Part shown: positions 45,323-54,043 of the stretch, one piece after another
Layout: each line of letters opens with the position of its first letter
Numbering within the stretch: the stretch's first letter is position 1
Assembly (NCBI GenBank): GCA_903875445.1
Contig: CAIQWD010000016.1
Location: 1-64,000, forward strand
Direction: 5' to 3'
Origin: an uncultured delta proteobacterium
GTDB taxonomy: Bacteria; Desulfobacterota; Desulfobulbia; Desulfobulbales; Desulfocapsaceae
DNA: 64,000 nucleotides
Notes under the pieces: model-generated
The model's database searches: none
What the model was told of the DNA's origin: nothing
What the model saw: only the letters and a program-made list of their open reading frames with translations
Made by a program: the position numbers and the translations under genes

Positions 45323-47554
45323 TCATTTGGCCCGGGGCTGACGGTAATACCACTGAAGTTGATCCGGACTGCTGTCCTCATCCACATTCTCACTTGCTAA
45401 TTTCTTCTTCCCCTTGGCGGTTGGCAACAATTCTTTCAGCTTCCACACACCATCCAAGCGGCCGAAAGTCCAGAATTCTTCAAAAGGCTCCACATCTTCC
45501 TGCGCGCTCCAGACTGCGCTGCCTTTGTAAAGAATTCTCTGGGCATGGGCGTTGATTCGCACAGTAAACTCATCTCTGGCCCGATCCGTGAAGTTTCGCA
45601 CCAGAATCAACTCAGCTTTCCGAACACAGATATTACGGTACTCGACCTTTAATCCCTCTGCTTGCCATTGGATGAGCTGATTTTGAAGACTGTCGGCGAC
45701 CTCGGGAAAGAGATCAGCAGTCGGTATTTTTGCAGAATCTCCGGATTCCCTTGCTAGGTAAAGATTCATAAAAACTTGCCGTGCCCGTTCCAGCATTGAA
45801 TTACGATCCCAAAGTTTATCGGTCTGAACCAAAAAGTTCAGCATGCGATCAATACGGGTAATTTTCTTTTCGACGTTTTTTTCAAGCCAGGGACCGGCCG
45901 GTCCGCTTTGCCCGGCGTTTTCCGCGTAAATCCCTTTGATTGTTTGGTCCGTAAGCATCTCCGCAAAGTTTTCATCCTTGAGAACCTCCGACTCTCCGGC
46001 TTGCTCAATTTCCCTCAGGAGCCAAATTCCGCCAGAAAAATGGAAGACCAAAAATTCCTGAAATGTGGCAGACGCACGGTCGCCGCGCAGAAATTTCCCG
46101 GTACGGTCATCCACATAGTAATCGCGGGCCGAGGCAGTAATCAGAGCAGTAAATTCCCGCTGGTCCGGTTTCTCAGTGTACCGGACATTGACGATATCAA
46201 TGTGTTGAATAGCGAGCGTCTCGATGCGGTTGATCTCATGATTGCGGGTAAGCCCCTCAAGCTGGACCAAGTGCTGCGTGAACAAATCCTTAAGGAGAAG
46301 CGGTGCCATCGGGCTGTACTCCCTTTTCTCCCAGCATTCCTGGAGCTTGAGAAATACCGTTTCGGCAAGTTTTCGTAAAGCATCTGCAGAAACCGATGCG
46401 TCCTGGTGGCTCAAAAAGGTCAGGAGCTTTTCGGTTTTTGCTGCTTTTGCGGCTATGGCTTTTCGACTGTAGACGAAGTCAAGATTCTGCTTTTTCGTCT
46501 GTCTCCTGCTTGCGGCAATCACCAGAATGATCACCACCGCAATGACGATAAAAAAAACCACAAAGCCAAAAAAGGGTATGGAATCGTCGGAAGAACCGCC
46601 GCTTCCCGAACTGGAACTGGAGCTGGAATGGCTCGAACTGGAATGGCTGGAGCCTCCGCCGCCACCTTTGTTATGGACCGCAAGATGGTCGACAAAAAAA
46701 GTGTTGGGATAGTCTGTTTGCAGGTTGAAAACCGCGACCGACTCCCGCACCGACTCTATGGAAATAATGGGTTGCCCGGTTAATGATTGACCATTCCAGG
46801 CCATGATCTGGTCGCCGGTGCGGAGTGCCTCCACAGTCTTAAATCTACCCTCACCAACGGAGAATGGATGATCGACAGTTACTCGAACCATCTGCTGCTC
46901 GGTCTTGAGCACGACAAATTCCTCGACCGTTCGCCGTAGAACCGTCTGCACCTTTGTCTGCACAAGCCGGCCCTCCGGCGTAAAGGCCAGAAGAGTCTCT
47001 CCTGCCTCGACCTTGCTGATGGGAAGCTCTGTTCCATCAGGTTTCAGGACCATGGTTTCGGGGAGAAAACACCCCTTGTTGTGTACCACAAAACCAGAGG
47101 AAACAAAGGTTCCGGCGGGACTGACCATCAGGTTAAAAGCCGGCAGCGTTGCTTTTGCAGTATGTATGGATTGGATTGGCGTTTTAAAAATTGCCCCATC
47201 CTTTGCAAGGTAAACAGAATCACCGGTATGCAGACGACCGGCAACCAGGAATTCACCCATGGCGACCATGATGGGATGTTCCTCGGTGACTCGCAACGTG
47301 TCACCGCCGGCCAGAATCTCCAAGATCATTTCCGGCTTGACAACCGCAACCCCCGCGACTTCTACCTCTTGCAAACGCCCGGCTGCAAAGCCTATGACAT
47401 GATCACCGGGCTTGAGCCTTTCAATGGCAGTTGAACCCGTCGGGGTCAAGACCTGTGTTCCTTCTTCGAGGCATCCACCTCCACCTCTCGCCCAGCAAGG
47501 ATTCTGACCAAGGAAAATGGCGAGGAGCAAGGTAAACCCGATAATCCATTTCAT
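45323..47554 (-). CDS. Membrane protein with two tandem Hint domains and two Tim44-like domains
   Basis: 743 residues from the ATG 9 nt after GGAG. Signal peptide 1-22. Hint 1 (28-159) starts at Cys28 (CLEEGTQVLTPTG), has the TEEH block (Thr90-His93) and ends VVHN. Hint 2 (162-295) starts at Cys162 (CFLPETMVL), has TVDH (226-229) and ends AVHN. Neither is followed directly by Cys/Ser/Thr; the next residue is Lys. A Gly/Ser/His linker (296-323) leads to one membrane helix (326-349). The cytoplasmic part has two Tim44-like repeats (~363-518 and ~563-710), each ending in a conserved W-x-L-x-E-x strand (GGIWLLREIE, DGVWKLKELL). So the Hint pair faces the periplasm. Neighbours are a DUF350-like gene and lemA, a membrane-stress context. 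Confidence 0.85.
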   Translation of the reverse strand: MKWIIGFTLLLAIFLGQNPCWARGGGGCLEEGTQVLTPTGSTAIERLKPGDHVIGFAAGRLQEVEVAGVAVVKPEMILEILAGGDTLRVTEEHPIMVAMGEFLVAGRLHTGDSVYLAKDGAIFKTPIQSIHTAKATLPAFNLMVSPAGTFVSSGFVVHNKGCFLPETMVLKPDGTELPISKVEAGETLLAFTPEGRLVQTKVQTVLRRTVEEFVVLKTEQQMVRVTVDHPFSVGEGRFKTVEALRTGDQIMAWNGQSLTGQPIISIESVRESVAVFNLQTDYPNTFFVDHLAVHNKGGGGGSSHSSSSHSSSSSSSGSGGSSDDSIPFFGFVVFFIVIAVVIILVIAASRRQTKKQNLDFVYSRKAIAAKAAKTEKLLTFLSHQDASVSADALRKLAETVFLKLQECWEKREYSPMAPLLLKDLFTQHLVQLEGLTRNHEINRIETLAIQHIDIVNVRYTEKPDQREFTALITASARDYYVDDRTGKFLRGDRASATFQEFLVFHFSGGIWLLREIEQAGESEVLKDENFAEMLTDQTIKGIYAENAGQSGPAGPWLEKNVEKKITRIDRMLNFLVQTDKLWDRNSMLERARQVFMNLYLARESGDSAKIPTADLFPEVADSLQNQLIQWQAEGLKVEYRNICVRKAELILVRNFTDRARDEFTVRINAHAQRILYKGSAVWSAQEDVEPFEEFWTFGRLDGVWKLKELLPTAKGKKKLASENVDEDSSPDQLQWYYRQPRAK

Positions 47555-47600
47555 ATGTGCAATCTCCATACGGGTGGGCTGAAACGAAAATTCTAAGGTG

Positions 47601-47870
47601 CTAATGGAGTGCAGCGATGATACCGCCCAGGACCGCGGCCGCCGCAACAATGCTTACGCCAAGAATGGCCGCAGCCACCACCCTCCCAAAATATTCGCCA
47701 ACTGCTGTGTTGCCGCGGGCAATTTCCTTATGTTCGTCAATATTCGGAGTCATTCGATCAATAAGCCCTGGAAGTATCAACGATGATGCAATGACCATCG
47801 CCATCCCGACTAAGCCACCGATTATTGAAAAAACCATCGCCCAGCCGATGCTGTAAATCGTCTCTGTCAT
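47601..47870 (-). CDS. Small DUF350-like membrane protein
   Basis: 89 residues with two strong membrane helices (~8-36 and ~62-88). Between them, DEHKEIARGNTAVGEYF matches the 'RGNxAVA' signature of DUF350, a two-helix family of unknown function found with LemA, PspA and Tim44-like proteins. A strong ribosome site (AGGAGG) precedes the ATG. It sits 15 bp after lemA and 46 bp before the Hint-Tim44 gene, so the three genes form an operon. Confidence 0.75.
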   Translation of the reverse strand: MTETIYSIGWAMVFSIIGGLVGMAMVIASSLILPGLIDRMTPNIDEHKEIARGNTAVGEYFGRVVAAAILGVSIVAAAAVLGGIIAALH

Positions 47871-47885
47871 GGGGACCTCCTTTTT

Positions 47886-48443
47886 CTAAAATTTCACTTT
47901 GGGAGCCAACCTTTCTTCCGAGGCGTCAACCTGAAAAAAAGCCTCGGGCTGAAAACCGAACATGTTGGCGATGAGATTGCTCGGAAAGACTTCAACCCGA
48001 TTCTTATACCGCATGGCTGCATCGTTATAATACTGCCGCGCAAAGCCAATTTTATTCTCAGTGCCGGCCAATTCTTCCTGAAGTGACAGGAAGTTTTCAT
48101 TGGCTTTAAGCTGTGGGTACGCCTCGGCCAAGGCAAAGAGCGAACGCAGGCTGGATGAAAGGGCGTTTTCGATCTTGGCCTTTTCTTCCACGCTGCCGGA
48201 AAAATTGATGGCCTGTTGCCTGGCATTGACAACTGCCTCAAGGGTTTGCCGCTCATGGCCGGCATAGCCCTTGACCGTTTCAATCAGGTTGGGAATGAGA
48301 TCATATCGGCGCTTGAGTTGCACCTCAATGGAACTCCAGGCGCTTTTGACTTCATTTCTGCCTCGAACCAGCCCGTTATAAGCTCCGATCACCCAAAAAA
48401 ACACTGCAAGCCCAACAACAATGACAACGATCAAAGGTATCAT
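47886..48443 (-). CDS. lemA: LemA family protein
   Basis: 185 residues. One N-terminal membrane helix (~3-21) with the short outside stretch typical of LemA, then a coiled helical cytoplasmic domain: YNGLVRGRNEVKSAWSSIEVQLKRR, YDLIPNLIETVKGYAGHE, then ENKIGFARQYYNDAAMRYKN and FPSNLIA. Standard LemA features and length. LemA proteins are thought to act in membrane maintenance and stress; their exact role is unknown. First gene of the operon. Confidence 0.92.
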   Translation of the reverse strand: MIPLIVVIVVGLAVFFWVIGAYNGLVRGRNEVKSAWSSIEVQLKRRYDLIPNLIETVKGYAGHERQTLEAVVNARQQAINFSGSVEEKAKIENALSSSLRSLFALAEAYPQLKANENFLSLQEELAGTENKIGFARQYYNDAAMRYKNRVEVFPSNLIANMFGFQPEAFFQVDASEERLAPKVKF

Positions 48444-48532
48444 CTCCCCTCCTTTTATTTTTCAGTGAGATCAGTCGTTAATGATGGACACCAACCCTGT
48501 TAAACATTTTCTTTGTTGCAGAAACCTTTCCC

Positions 48533-48880
48533 TCAAACGGTTTCCGAGCGGCGAGGTTCCGGCAAGTAGTCTTTGCGTACCGGGGCAAAGACCTCGACAG
48601 CCACTGAATCCTCAAGGATTTCGGCGCCATGTTTGACACCCCCGGCAATACACCAGCTGTCCCCCGGGGTAACCAAATGAACCTCCGTACCAATGGTCAA
48701 CCGAAGCCGTCCACTCACCAGATATCCACTCTGTTCATGGGGGTGCGCATGCAGCGGAAGAATGGCCCCTTTATGCAGACGAAATTCAACCATCAGGGTC
48801 TTTTCGCCGTACACCAGGGTCTTCTGCTCGATCCCGTCAACTGCTCGCATATAGCCGACTTCACTCTGCTTTTCGAACAT
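48533..48880 (-). CDS. Cupin domain protein
   Basis: 115 residues, single cupin barrel. Motif 1 is LPLHAHPHEQSGYLVSGRL with the metal ligands His-x-His and Glu; motif 2 is PGDSWCIAGGVKHGAEIL with the closing His. Length fits a small one-domain metal-binding cupin. Function unknown: sugar isomerase-like or ligand-binding sensor are possible. It begins opposite the msrAB gene. Confidence 0.88.
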   Translation of the reverse strand: MFEKQSEVGYMRAVDGIEQKTLVYGEKTLMVEFRLHKGAILPLHAHPHEQSGYLVSGRLRLTIGTEVHLVTPGDSWCIAGGVKHGAEILEDSVAVEVFAPVRKDYLPEPRRSETV

Positions 48881-49213
48881 TTTTCACCTCATTTTCTCCG
48901 TCTGCAACACTCTTCTCTTTCCCACCGTCTTGGCAATCGCCAAATCTCTCAACGAGATTACCATGTTACCCAAAATGATGCCATTATTTCATCAGCATGC
49001 CTCCAACCGCCGTGCCGACGAAGGTGCCCTTGGTATCCCTGCCGATGGTCTGCCTGCCAACTCTTCCCGCCCGCTCTTTATCAATTTTTAAAACTGATTA
49101 TCATTACTGTAAGTTTTTAGGGGCAAGATAAGGTTTCAACACCAACCACCTATCGTGGAAGAAAGGGAACCTCCTCTTACTCCGACTCTCCTTATTATAA
49201 CAACGGAGCTGCT
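48881..49213. other. Divergent intergenic region with Fur-like site
   Basis: 333 bp between the cupin and msrAB genes. A short AT-rich site near 49090-49108 resembles a Fur box (separate entry). No gene seen. Confidence 0.4.
49090..49108. promoter_or_regulatory. Fur-box-like site upstream of msrAB
   Basis: AAAACTGATTATCATTACT matches 13 of 19 positions of the classical Fur consensus, including the inner TGATnATCA palindrome. It lies ~105 bp before the msrAB ATG. Weak support on its own. Confidence 0.3.
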
Positions 49214-50290
49214 ATGAAAAACTCTCTCTTTATAACCCTCTGTATTACCGCCCTCCTCCTTGTCTTGGGAACAATCATCGGAATCACCGGCAACAAAGAC
49301 CATCCGCGCGCCCAGGAGGTGCCAAAGACAACCGAAAAAGCCCTTTTTGCCGGGGGCTGTTTCTGGTGCATGGAAAAGCCCTTTGAGGCGCTTGATGGGG
49401 TACTCTCCGCCACCTCCGGCTATGCCGGCGGGACGACGAAAAACCCGACTTACCAGGATTACGGCGCCGGCGGCCACATTGAAGTAGTGCAGATTATCTA
49501 TGATCCGCAGAAGATCTCTTATGCCCGGCTGCTCGACACCTTTTGGCGGCAGATCGATCCGACCGACGCCGGCGGCCAGTTCGTCGATCGCGGACATCCC
49601 TATATTTCCGGGATTTTTTACTATGACGACAGCCAGAAAAAATTAGCCGAAGAATCAAAGAACAATCTTCAACGCAGCGGAATCTTTACCGGCCCGATAG
49701 TAACACCGATCGAACCGGCCCCGGAGTTCTGGGCGGCGGAGGAATATCACCAGGATTATTATAAGAAAAACCCCCTCCGTTACGCCTTCTACCGAAACGG
49801 CTCCGGACGCGACAACTTTCTGAAAAAGCACTGGCAAGGCAAAGAATTCACAGCGATACAGGAAGACAAACCCAAGGATCTCCGCAGCCGACTCACCCCC
49901 CTGCAGTACAAGGTGACCCAGGAAAACGATACCGAACCGCCCTTCGAGAATGTTTACTGGAACAACAAAGAGCCTGGTATTTATGTCGATATCGTTTCCG
50001 GGGAACCGCTGTTCAGTTCAGTGGATAAGTTTGATTCGGGGACGGGCTGGCCGAGTTTCATCCGGCCCCTGGTACAAGACAATATCGTCGAACATTCGGA
50101 TCGGGTATGGCTGACGGTCAGGACGGAGGTGCGCAGCAAGAAGGCAAATTCGCATCTGGGGCACGTCTTCAATGACGGCCCGCCGCCAACTGGTTTACGC
50201 TATTGCATCAATTCTGCCGCGCTGCGATTCATCCCGGCCGACAAGCTTGGCCAGGAGGGACTTGAGGAATACACCGCCTTGTTCCGGTAA
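49214..50290 (+). CDS. msrAB: Membrane-anchored fused methionine sulfoxide reductase MsrA-MsrB
   Basis: 358 residues. An N-terminal hydrophobic helix (~4-24) anchors or exports the protein. MsrA (~40-200) has the active site GCFWC (Cys49, Cys52), GYAGG and GQFVDRG. MsrB (~213-355) has [26 protein letters not shown] with catalytic Cys331 and NS after it. Together they repair both S and R stereoisomers of methionine sulfoxide. The anchor implies a periplasmic role, like PilB/MsrAB of Neisseria but without the thioredoxin domain. GGAG precedes the ATG. Confidence 0.93.
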   Translation: MKNSLFITLCITALLLVLGTIIGITGNKDHPRAQEVPKTTEKALFAGGCFWCMEKPFEALDGVLSATSGYAGGTTKNPTYQDYGAGGHIEVVQIIYDPQKISYARLLDTFWRQIDPTDAGGQFVDRGHPYISGIFYYDDSQKKLAEESKNNLQRSGIFTGPIVTPIEPAPEFWAAEEYHQDYYKKNPLRYAFYRNGSGRDNFLKKHWQGKEFTAIQEDKPKDLRSRLTPLQYKVTQENDTEPPFENVYWNNKEPGIYVDIVSGEPLFSSVDKFDSGTGWPSFIRPLVQDNIVEHSDRVWLTVRTEVRSKKANSHLGHVFNDGPPPTGLRYCINSAALRFIPADKLGQEGLEEYTALFR

Positions 50291-50350
50291 GTGCATCCCG
50301 GTCGGCTGCTTCCCGGAAATAACCGGCTGCCGAACAACACCAATCGCCTT

Positions 50351-51247
50351 TCACAGCGGTCGAGGTCGGCCTATGCCAGTCAGGGGTACAAGCTCCACCG
50401 CGAGAATGCTGGCGAGGATGAGAGAACCCCCGGAAAGCTGCACCAGCGACAGGCGTTCCCCCAAGAAGACCATGCCGCCAAGGGCCGCAAAAATCGTCTC
50501 GGAGCTGAGGATGATCGCCGCGTCCGCCGCCGGGGTAAAGCGTTGTCCGACCACCTGCAGGGTAAAGGCCATGCCGACGGAAAAAACTCCCACATAGAGA
50601 ATACCCCAGACAGCGCCGAGAATCTGAGAGATGGTCGGCGATTCAACAAAAAAACCGAGAAGGAGTCCCCCCACTCCGCAGACCAAAAACTGCCCGGCCG
50701 CCACCACTAGCGGCGCCCCGGTCCTTGACGCCATGATACCGACAAGCGTCACATGGGTTGCCCAAAAAATGGTGCTGGAAATAACCCAAAGATCACCGAT
50801 GGCCAGCTCGACATGCTGCGCCCCGCTGAGGATATAGGTGCCGACAAAGCAGCAGACCGATGCCGGCCAGATGGCAAAATGCACCTTGCGCTTCAGGACG
50901 AGGAGGCCTAACAGAGGCACTAGAGGGACATACAGGGCGGTGAGAAAGCCCGAATTGGTAACCGAGGTGCGCAAGATCCCGTGTTGCTGCAGCACCGCCG
51001 CGGTCAGAAGGACACAGCCGGTGAGGAGGATGCCGAGCCAATCGGTGGCATGAAACCTTCGTTCCCGCTCCAGCCGCCGCATCTGGCGGATGGCAAGAGG
51101 CAACACCAGAAGAGCCCCGACCAGGAAGCGAGAGCCGGTGAAAGTGATGGTTCCCAGTTTGCCCGTGCCGATCTGCTGCACCACGAAGCTGCTGCCCCAG
51201 ATCATTGCAGTGAGGGTGAGTAGCAGATTCGCTTGGATGCGTGTCAT
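50351..51247 (-). CDS. EamA-family (DMT) transporter
   Basis: 298 residues from the ATG 9 nt after GGAG; the frame is open for 175 more codons upstream but that stretch is not hydrophobic and lacks family likeness. About ten membrane helices in two EamA repeats: LTAMIWGSSFVVQQIG in the first, IGDLWVISSTIFWATHVTLVG and SSETIFAALGGMVFLGERLS in the second. Drug/metabolite exporter, substrate unknown. Convergent with msrAB. Confidence 0.9.
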   Translation of the reverse strand: MTRIQANLLLTLTAMIWGSSFVVQQIGTGKLGTITFTGSRFLVGALLVLPLAIRQMRRLERERRFHATDWLGILLTGCVLLTAAVLQQHGILRTSVTNSGFLTALYVPLVPLLGLLVLKRKVHFAIWPASVCCFVGTYILSGAQHVELAIGDLWVISSTIFWATHVTLVGIMASRTGAPLVVAAGQFLVCGVGGLLLGFFVESPTISQILGAVWGILYVGVFSVGMAFTLQVVGQRFTPAADAAIILSSETIFAALGGMVFLGERLSLVQLSGGSLILASILAVELVPLTGIGRPRPL

Positions 51248-51434
51248 TTTTTGCTCCAAACTTTTATCCTGAAATTTCTTTTCCGGCGCACGGTAAATCG
51301 GTGATGCACGAAGGATGCGGCAGTATACAGGCCCGCCATAATTTTTCAAGCAGAGTCGGCACCGATCCAAAGAACCCTGCATGGCAGACCCGCAACTTGC
51401 CCTCCGAAGATTTTCGCTATTTTCGAATTTGAAG

Positions 51435-51462
51435 ATATCATATTTCATATGAAATATGATAT
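51435..51462. promoter_or_regulatory. Perfect 28-bp palindrome, candidate operator
   Basis: Half-site ATATCATATTTCAT is followed immediately by its exact reverse complement, with no spacer. The last base is the first base of the -35 box of the promoter below. This places it where a bound protein would cover the polymerase site, so it is a strong candidate autoregulatory operator. It does not resemble the E. coli GlpR site (TGTTCGATAACGAACA). Confidence 0.7.
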
Positions 51463-51490
51463 TGACAATATCGACCCTTCGAGGGATAAT
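51462..51490 (+). promoter_or_regulatory. Sigma-70 promoter for the GlpR-type regulator
   Basis: TTGACA (51462-51467), 17-nt spacer, GATAAT (51485-51490); 11 of 12 consensus bases. Start expected near 51497, giving a leader of ~88 nt. Confidence 0.8.
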
Positions 51491-51584
51491 GATTGCAGAC
51501 GACAAGATTCCGCGCTCTTCTTGCCGGCAGGAAGGAGTCAGCCGGAACACTGTCCGGCAAAATCGCCCAATGCAGGAATGAATT

Positions 51585-52352
51585 ATGGAAACGCTCTCGG
51601 AACGGCAGAACAAGATCCTTTCCCTGGCGCGGGAATTCGGCAGAATTGATGTCGAGGAACTTTCCGTAAGCTTCAAAGTCTCGCCCCAGACCATCCGCAA
51701 AGACCTCAACGAACTGTGCGACAAGCAGTTGCTGCAGAGAATCCACGGCGGAGCCATCGTCGGCTCGGGCATTGAAAATGTAAGCTATGAAGCCCGACGC
51801 CTCCTCGCCCCCGACCAGAAGCAAGCAATAGGCAAAAAGGCTGCAAAACTGATCCCCGACAACAGTTCACTCCTGATCAATATCGGCACGACTACCGAGC
51901 AGGTCGCCCGTGCCCTGTCCGATCACCGGGGCCTGCTGGTCATTACCAACAATATCAACGCAGTCGAAATAATGAAGAATTTTCTTGGCGTCGAGCTGAT
52001 CATTGCCGGCGGCCAGGTGCGGCGCTCGGATGGCGGTATTGTCGGTGATGCAACGGTTGATTTTATCAACCAATTCAAGGCCGATTATGCGGTCATAGGG
52101 GTTTCCGCCATCGATGAAGATGGCTCCCTCCTCGATTATGATTTCCGCGAAGTTCGGGTGGCGCAGGCGATCATCAGAAATTCCCGGCATATCATACTCG
52201 TCGCCGACGCCATGAAACTCAAAAGGACCGCTCCCATTCGCATTGGCCACATCTCGCAGATCAGCACCATGGTCATCGACGAGGATATGCCGAAAAAGCT
52301 GAAAGATATCTGCGCACAAAGCGGTGTCGATATCGTTATTGCCAGACCTTGA
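51585..52352 (+). CDS. glpR: DeoR-family regulator, GlpR type
   Basis: 255 residues. N-terminal helix-turn-helix (1-57): LSERQNKILSLA, VSPQTIRKDLNELCDKQLLQRIHGGA. C-terminal DeoR sensor domain has INIGTTTEQVARAL (phosphosugar-binding Gly/Thr loop), ITNNIN, GGQVRR and DYAVIGVSAIDEDGSLLDYDF. Length equals E. coli GlpR (252). It is the first gene of a glpR-glpD-glpK run, so it most likely represses glycerol genes with glycerol-3-phosphate as inducer; this is inferred from family and context. Confidence 0.88.
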   Translation: METLSERQNKILSLAREFGRIDVEELSVSFKVSPQTIRKDLNELCDKQLLQRIHGGAIVGSGIENVSYEARRLLAPDQKQAIGKKAAKLIPDNSSLLINIGTTTEQVARALSDHRGLLVITNNINAVEIMKNFLGVELIIAGGQVRRSDGGIVGDATVDFINQFKADYAVIGVSAIDEDGSLLDYDFREVRVAQAIIRNSRHIILVADAMKLKRTAPIRIGHISQISTMVIDEDMPKKLKDICAQSGVDIVIARP

Positions 52353-52496
52353 CGAAGGCGACACAGTGAAAACGCGCCATGCTGTAAAAAAAATCCACTT
52401 GCCCCGAGAATTTATTTTCGGTTAATCTCTAAATTTACTTGCATTCGAAATTTATTGTCATGCAATATGAAATCAACACAGCAAAGGAGGCCGGAT

Positions 52497-54020
52497 ATGA
52501 ACACCCCTGTATTCGATCTTGCGGTAATCGGCGGCGGCATCAACGGTTGCGGCATCGCCCGGGATGCGGCGGGGCGCGGTCTTTCGGTATTCCTCTGTGA
52601 ACAGGACGATCTCGCCTGCGGCACCTCCTCGGCATCCACCAAACTTATCCACGGCGGCCTCAGGTATCTCGAATACTACGAGTTTCGCCTGGTTCGCGAG
52701 GCCCTGCGCGAGCGTGAGGTACTTCTTACGGCCGCCCCACATATCATCTGGCCACTGCGCTTCATCCTTCCGCATCACGCCGGTTTACGTCCGGCCTGGC
52801 TGATTCGCCTCGGCCTCTTTCTCTACGATCATATCGGCGGCCGCAAGCTCCTGCCCGGCACCACCTCCGTCGATCTGCGCACGGACGAGGCCGGCCGGGT
52901 TCTAAAAAAGAATTTCTCCAAGGGTTTTGAATACTCCGACTGCTGGGTTATGGATAGTCGGCTGGTGGTCCTCAACGCCATGGATGCCGCCGCCAAAGGG
53001 GCAACCATACGTACCCGCACCAGGTTGCTGTCGGCCACCCGCACCGGCAAGACCTGGACGCTCAGGCTCCTCGACCGATCGCAGGACAAAGAATATAACG
53101 TCGAGGCCCGTGTTCTCGTCAACGCCTCCGGTCCCTGGCTCGACGAGCTGATGCCCCGCATCACCCACACCGCCTCCCGGGAACATATCCGCATGGTCAA
53201 GGGCAGCCATATCATCGTCCGCAAGATGTTTGACCACGGCCGGGCCTATATCTTCCAGAACGAGGATGGCCGGATCATCTTCGCCATCCCCTACGAAGGG
53301 GACTTCACTCTCATCGGCACCACCGATGTTGATTTCCACGGCGATCCGAGTGCAGTGGCAATCTCGGAAGAGGAGACCGCCTACCTGTGTCGCGCCGCTT
53401 CCGAGTATTTCACCAACGAATTGTCGCCCGCCGATGTGGTCGGCAGTTTCTCCGGCATCCGCCCGCTTTTTGATGACGGCAAGAGCGATGCCAAGGCGGC
53501 CACCCGCGATTATGTTGTAAAACTCGATACCGGTCGGGACGAGGCGCCGCTCCTCTCCCTCTACGGCGGCAAGATCACCACCTATCGCAAACTTGCCGAG
53601 TCGGTACTCGCCAAACTCTCCCCTTTCCTGCCAAACATGGGAGGCACCTGGACCGAAAAAGCCCCTCTCCCCGGCGGCGATTTCCGACCGGAGAACTTTA
53701 CCGCCGAGGTCGACAGACTGCGTGCCCACCGCCCGGTCCTCACCGTGGGTCACGCCACCCGCCTGATCAGAACCTACGGCACCTGCGCGCAGACCATGAC
53801 TGCACCAATCAAGGATCGCCACGCTCTGGGAAAATGTTTTGCCGCCGACCTCTACGGCTTTGAGGTTGACTACCTTATCGACAATGAATGGGCGCGAAAT
53901 GCCGGGGATGTGCTGTGGCGACGCACCAGACTTGGGCTTGTCGCTACCGAAGAGGAAGCAGCGACGCTTGACGGCTATATCCAAGAGAAAATATCGGTCG
54001 ATCGACTGCTGTCGATATGA
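52497..54020 (+). CDS. glpD: Glycerol-3-phosphate dehydrogenase, aerobic type
   Basis: 507 residues from the ATG 7 nt after AAAGGAGG. N-terminal FAD motif VIGGGINGCGIARDAAGRG (~9-27), SSASTKLIHGGLRYLE, which is typical for GlpD, KGSHIIV and YGGKITTYRKLAE. The C-terminal DAO_C domain is present to ~500. Oxidises glycerol-3-phosphate to dihydroxyacetone phosphate at the inner membrane and passes electrons to quinone. No anaerobic glpABC subunit genes are nearby. Between it and glpR a TTGCAT/ATGCAA repeat (15-nt spacing) might be an operator. Confidence 0.93.
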   Translation: MNTPVFDLAVIGGGINGCGIARDAAGRGLSVFLCEQDDLACGTSSASTKLIHGGLRYLEYYEFRLVREALREREVLLTAAPHIIWPLRFILPHHAGLRPAWLIRLGLFLYDHIGGRKLLPGTTSVDLRTDEAGRVLKKNFSKGFEYSDCWVMDSRLVVLNAMDAAAKGATIRTRTRLLSATRTGKTWTLRLLDRSQDKEYNVEARVLVNASGPWLDELMPRITHTASREHIRMVKGSHIIVRKMFDHGRAYIFQNEDGRIIFAIPYEGDFTLIGTTDVDFHGDPSAVAISEEETAYLCRAASEYFTNELSPADVVGSFSGIRPLFDDGKSDAKAATRDYVVKLDTGRDEAPLLSLYGGKITTYRKLAESVLAKLSPFLPNMGGTWTEKAPLPGGDFRPENFTAEVDRLRAHRPVLTVGHATRLIRTYGTCAQTMTAPIKDRHALGKCFAADLYGFEVDYLIDNEWARNAGDVLWRRTRLGLVATEEEAATLDGYIQEKISVDRLLSI

Positions 54021-54043
54021 TAAAATGAAAAGGAGAACCGCTC

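Larger units (their letters stand above)
51248..51584. other. Intergenic region carrying glpR promoter and palindrome
   Basis: 337 bp between the EamA gene and the GlpR-type regulator. The right part contains the 28-bp palindrome and promoter listed separately; nothing else recognised. Confidence 0.5.

Noticed and set aside
45323-47554. Classical splicing intein
   Set aside because: No Cys, Ser or Thr directly after either terminal Asn and no host protein split by the domains, so splicing is not expected; treated as Hint self-cleavage modules instead.
50351-51772. N-terminal 175-residue extension of the EamA transporter
   Set aside because: The extension lacks hydrophobicity and crosses the glpR promoter and palindrome; the internal ATG has a good ribosome site and starts exactly at the EamA motif.
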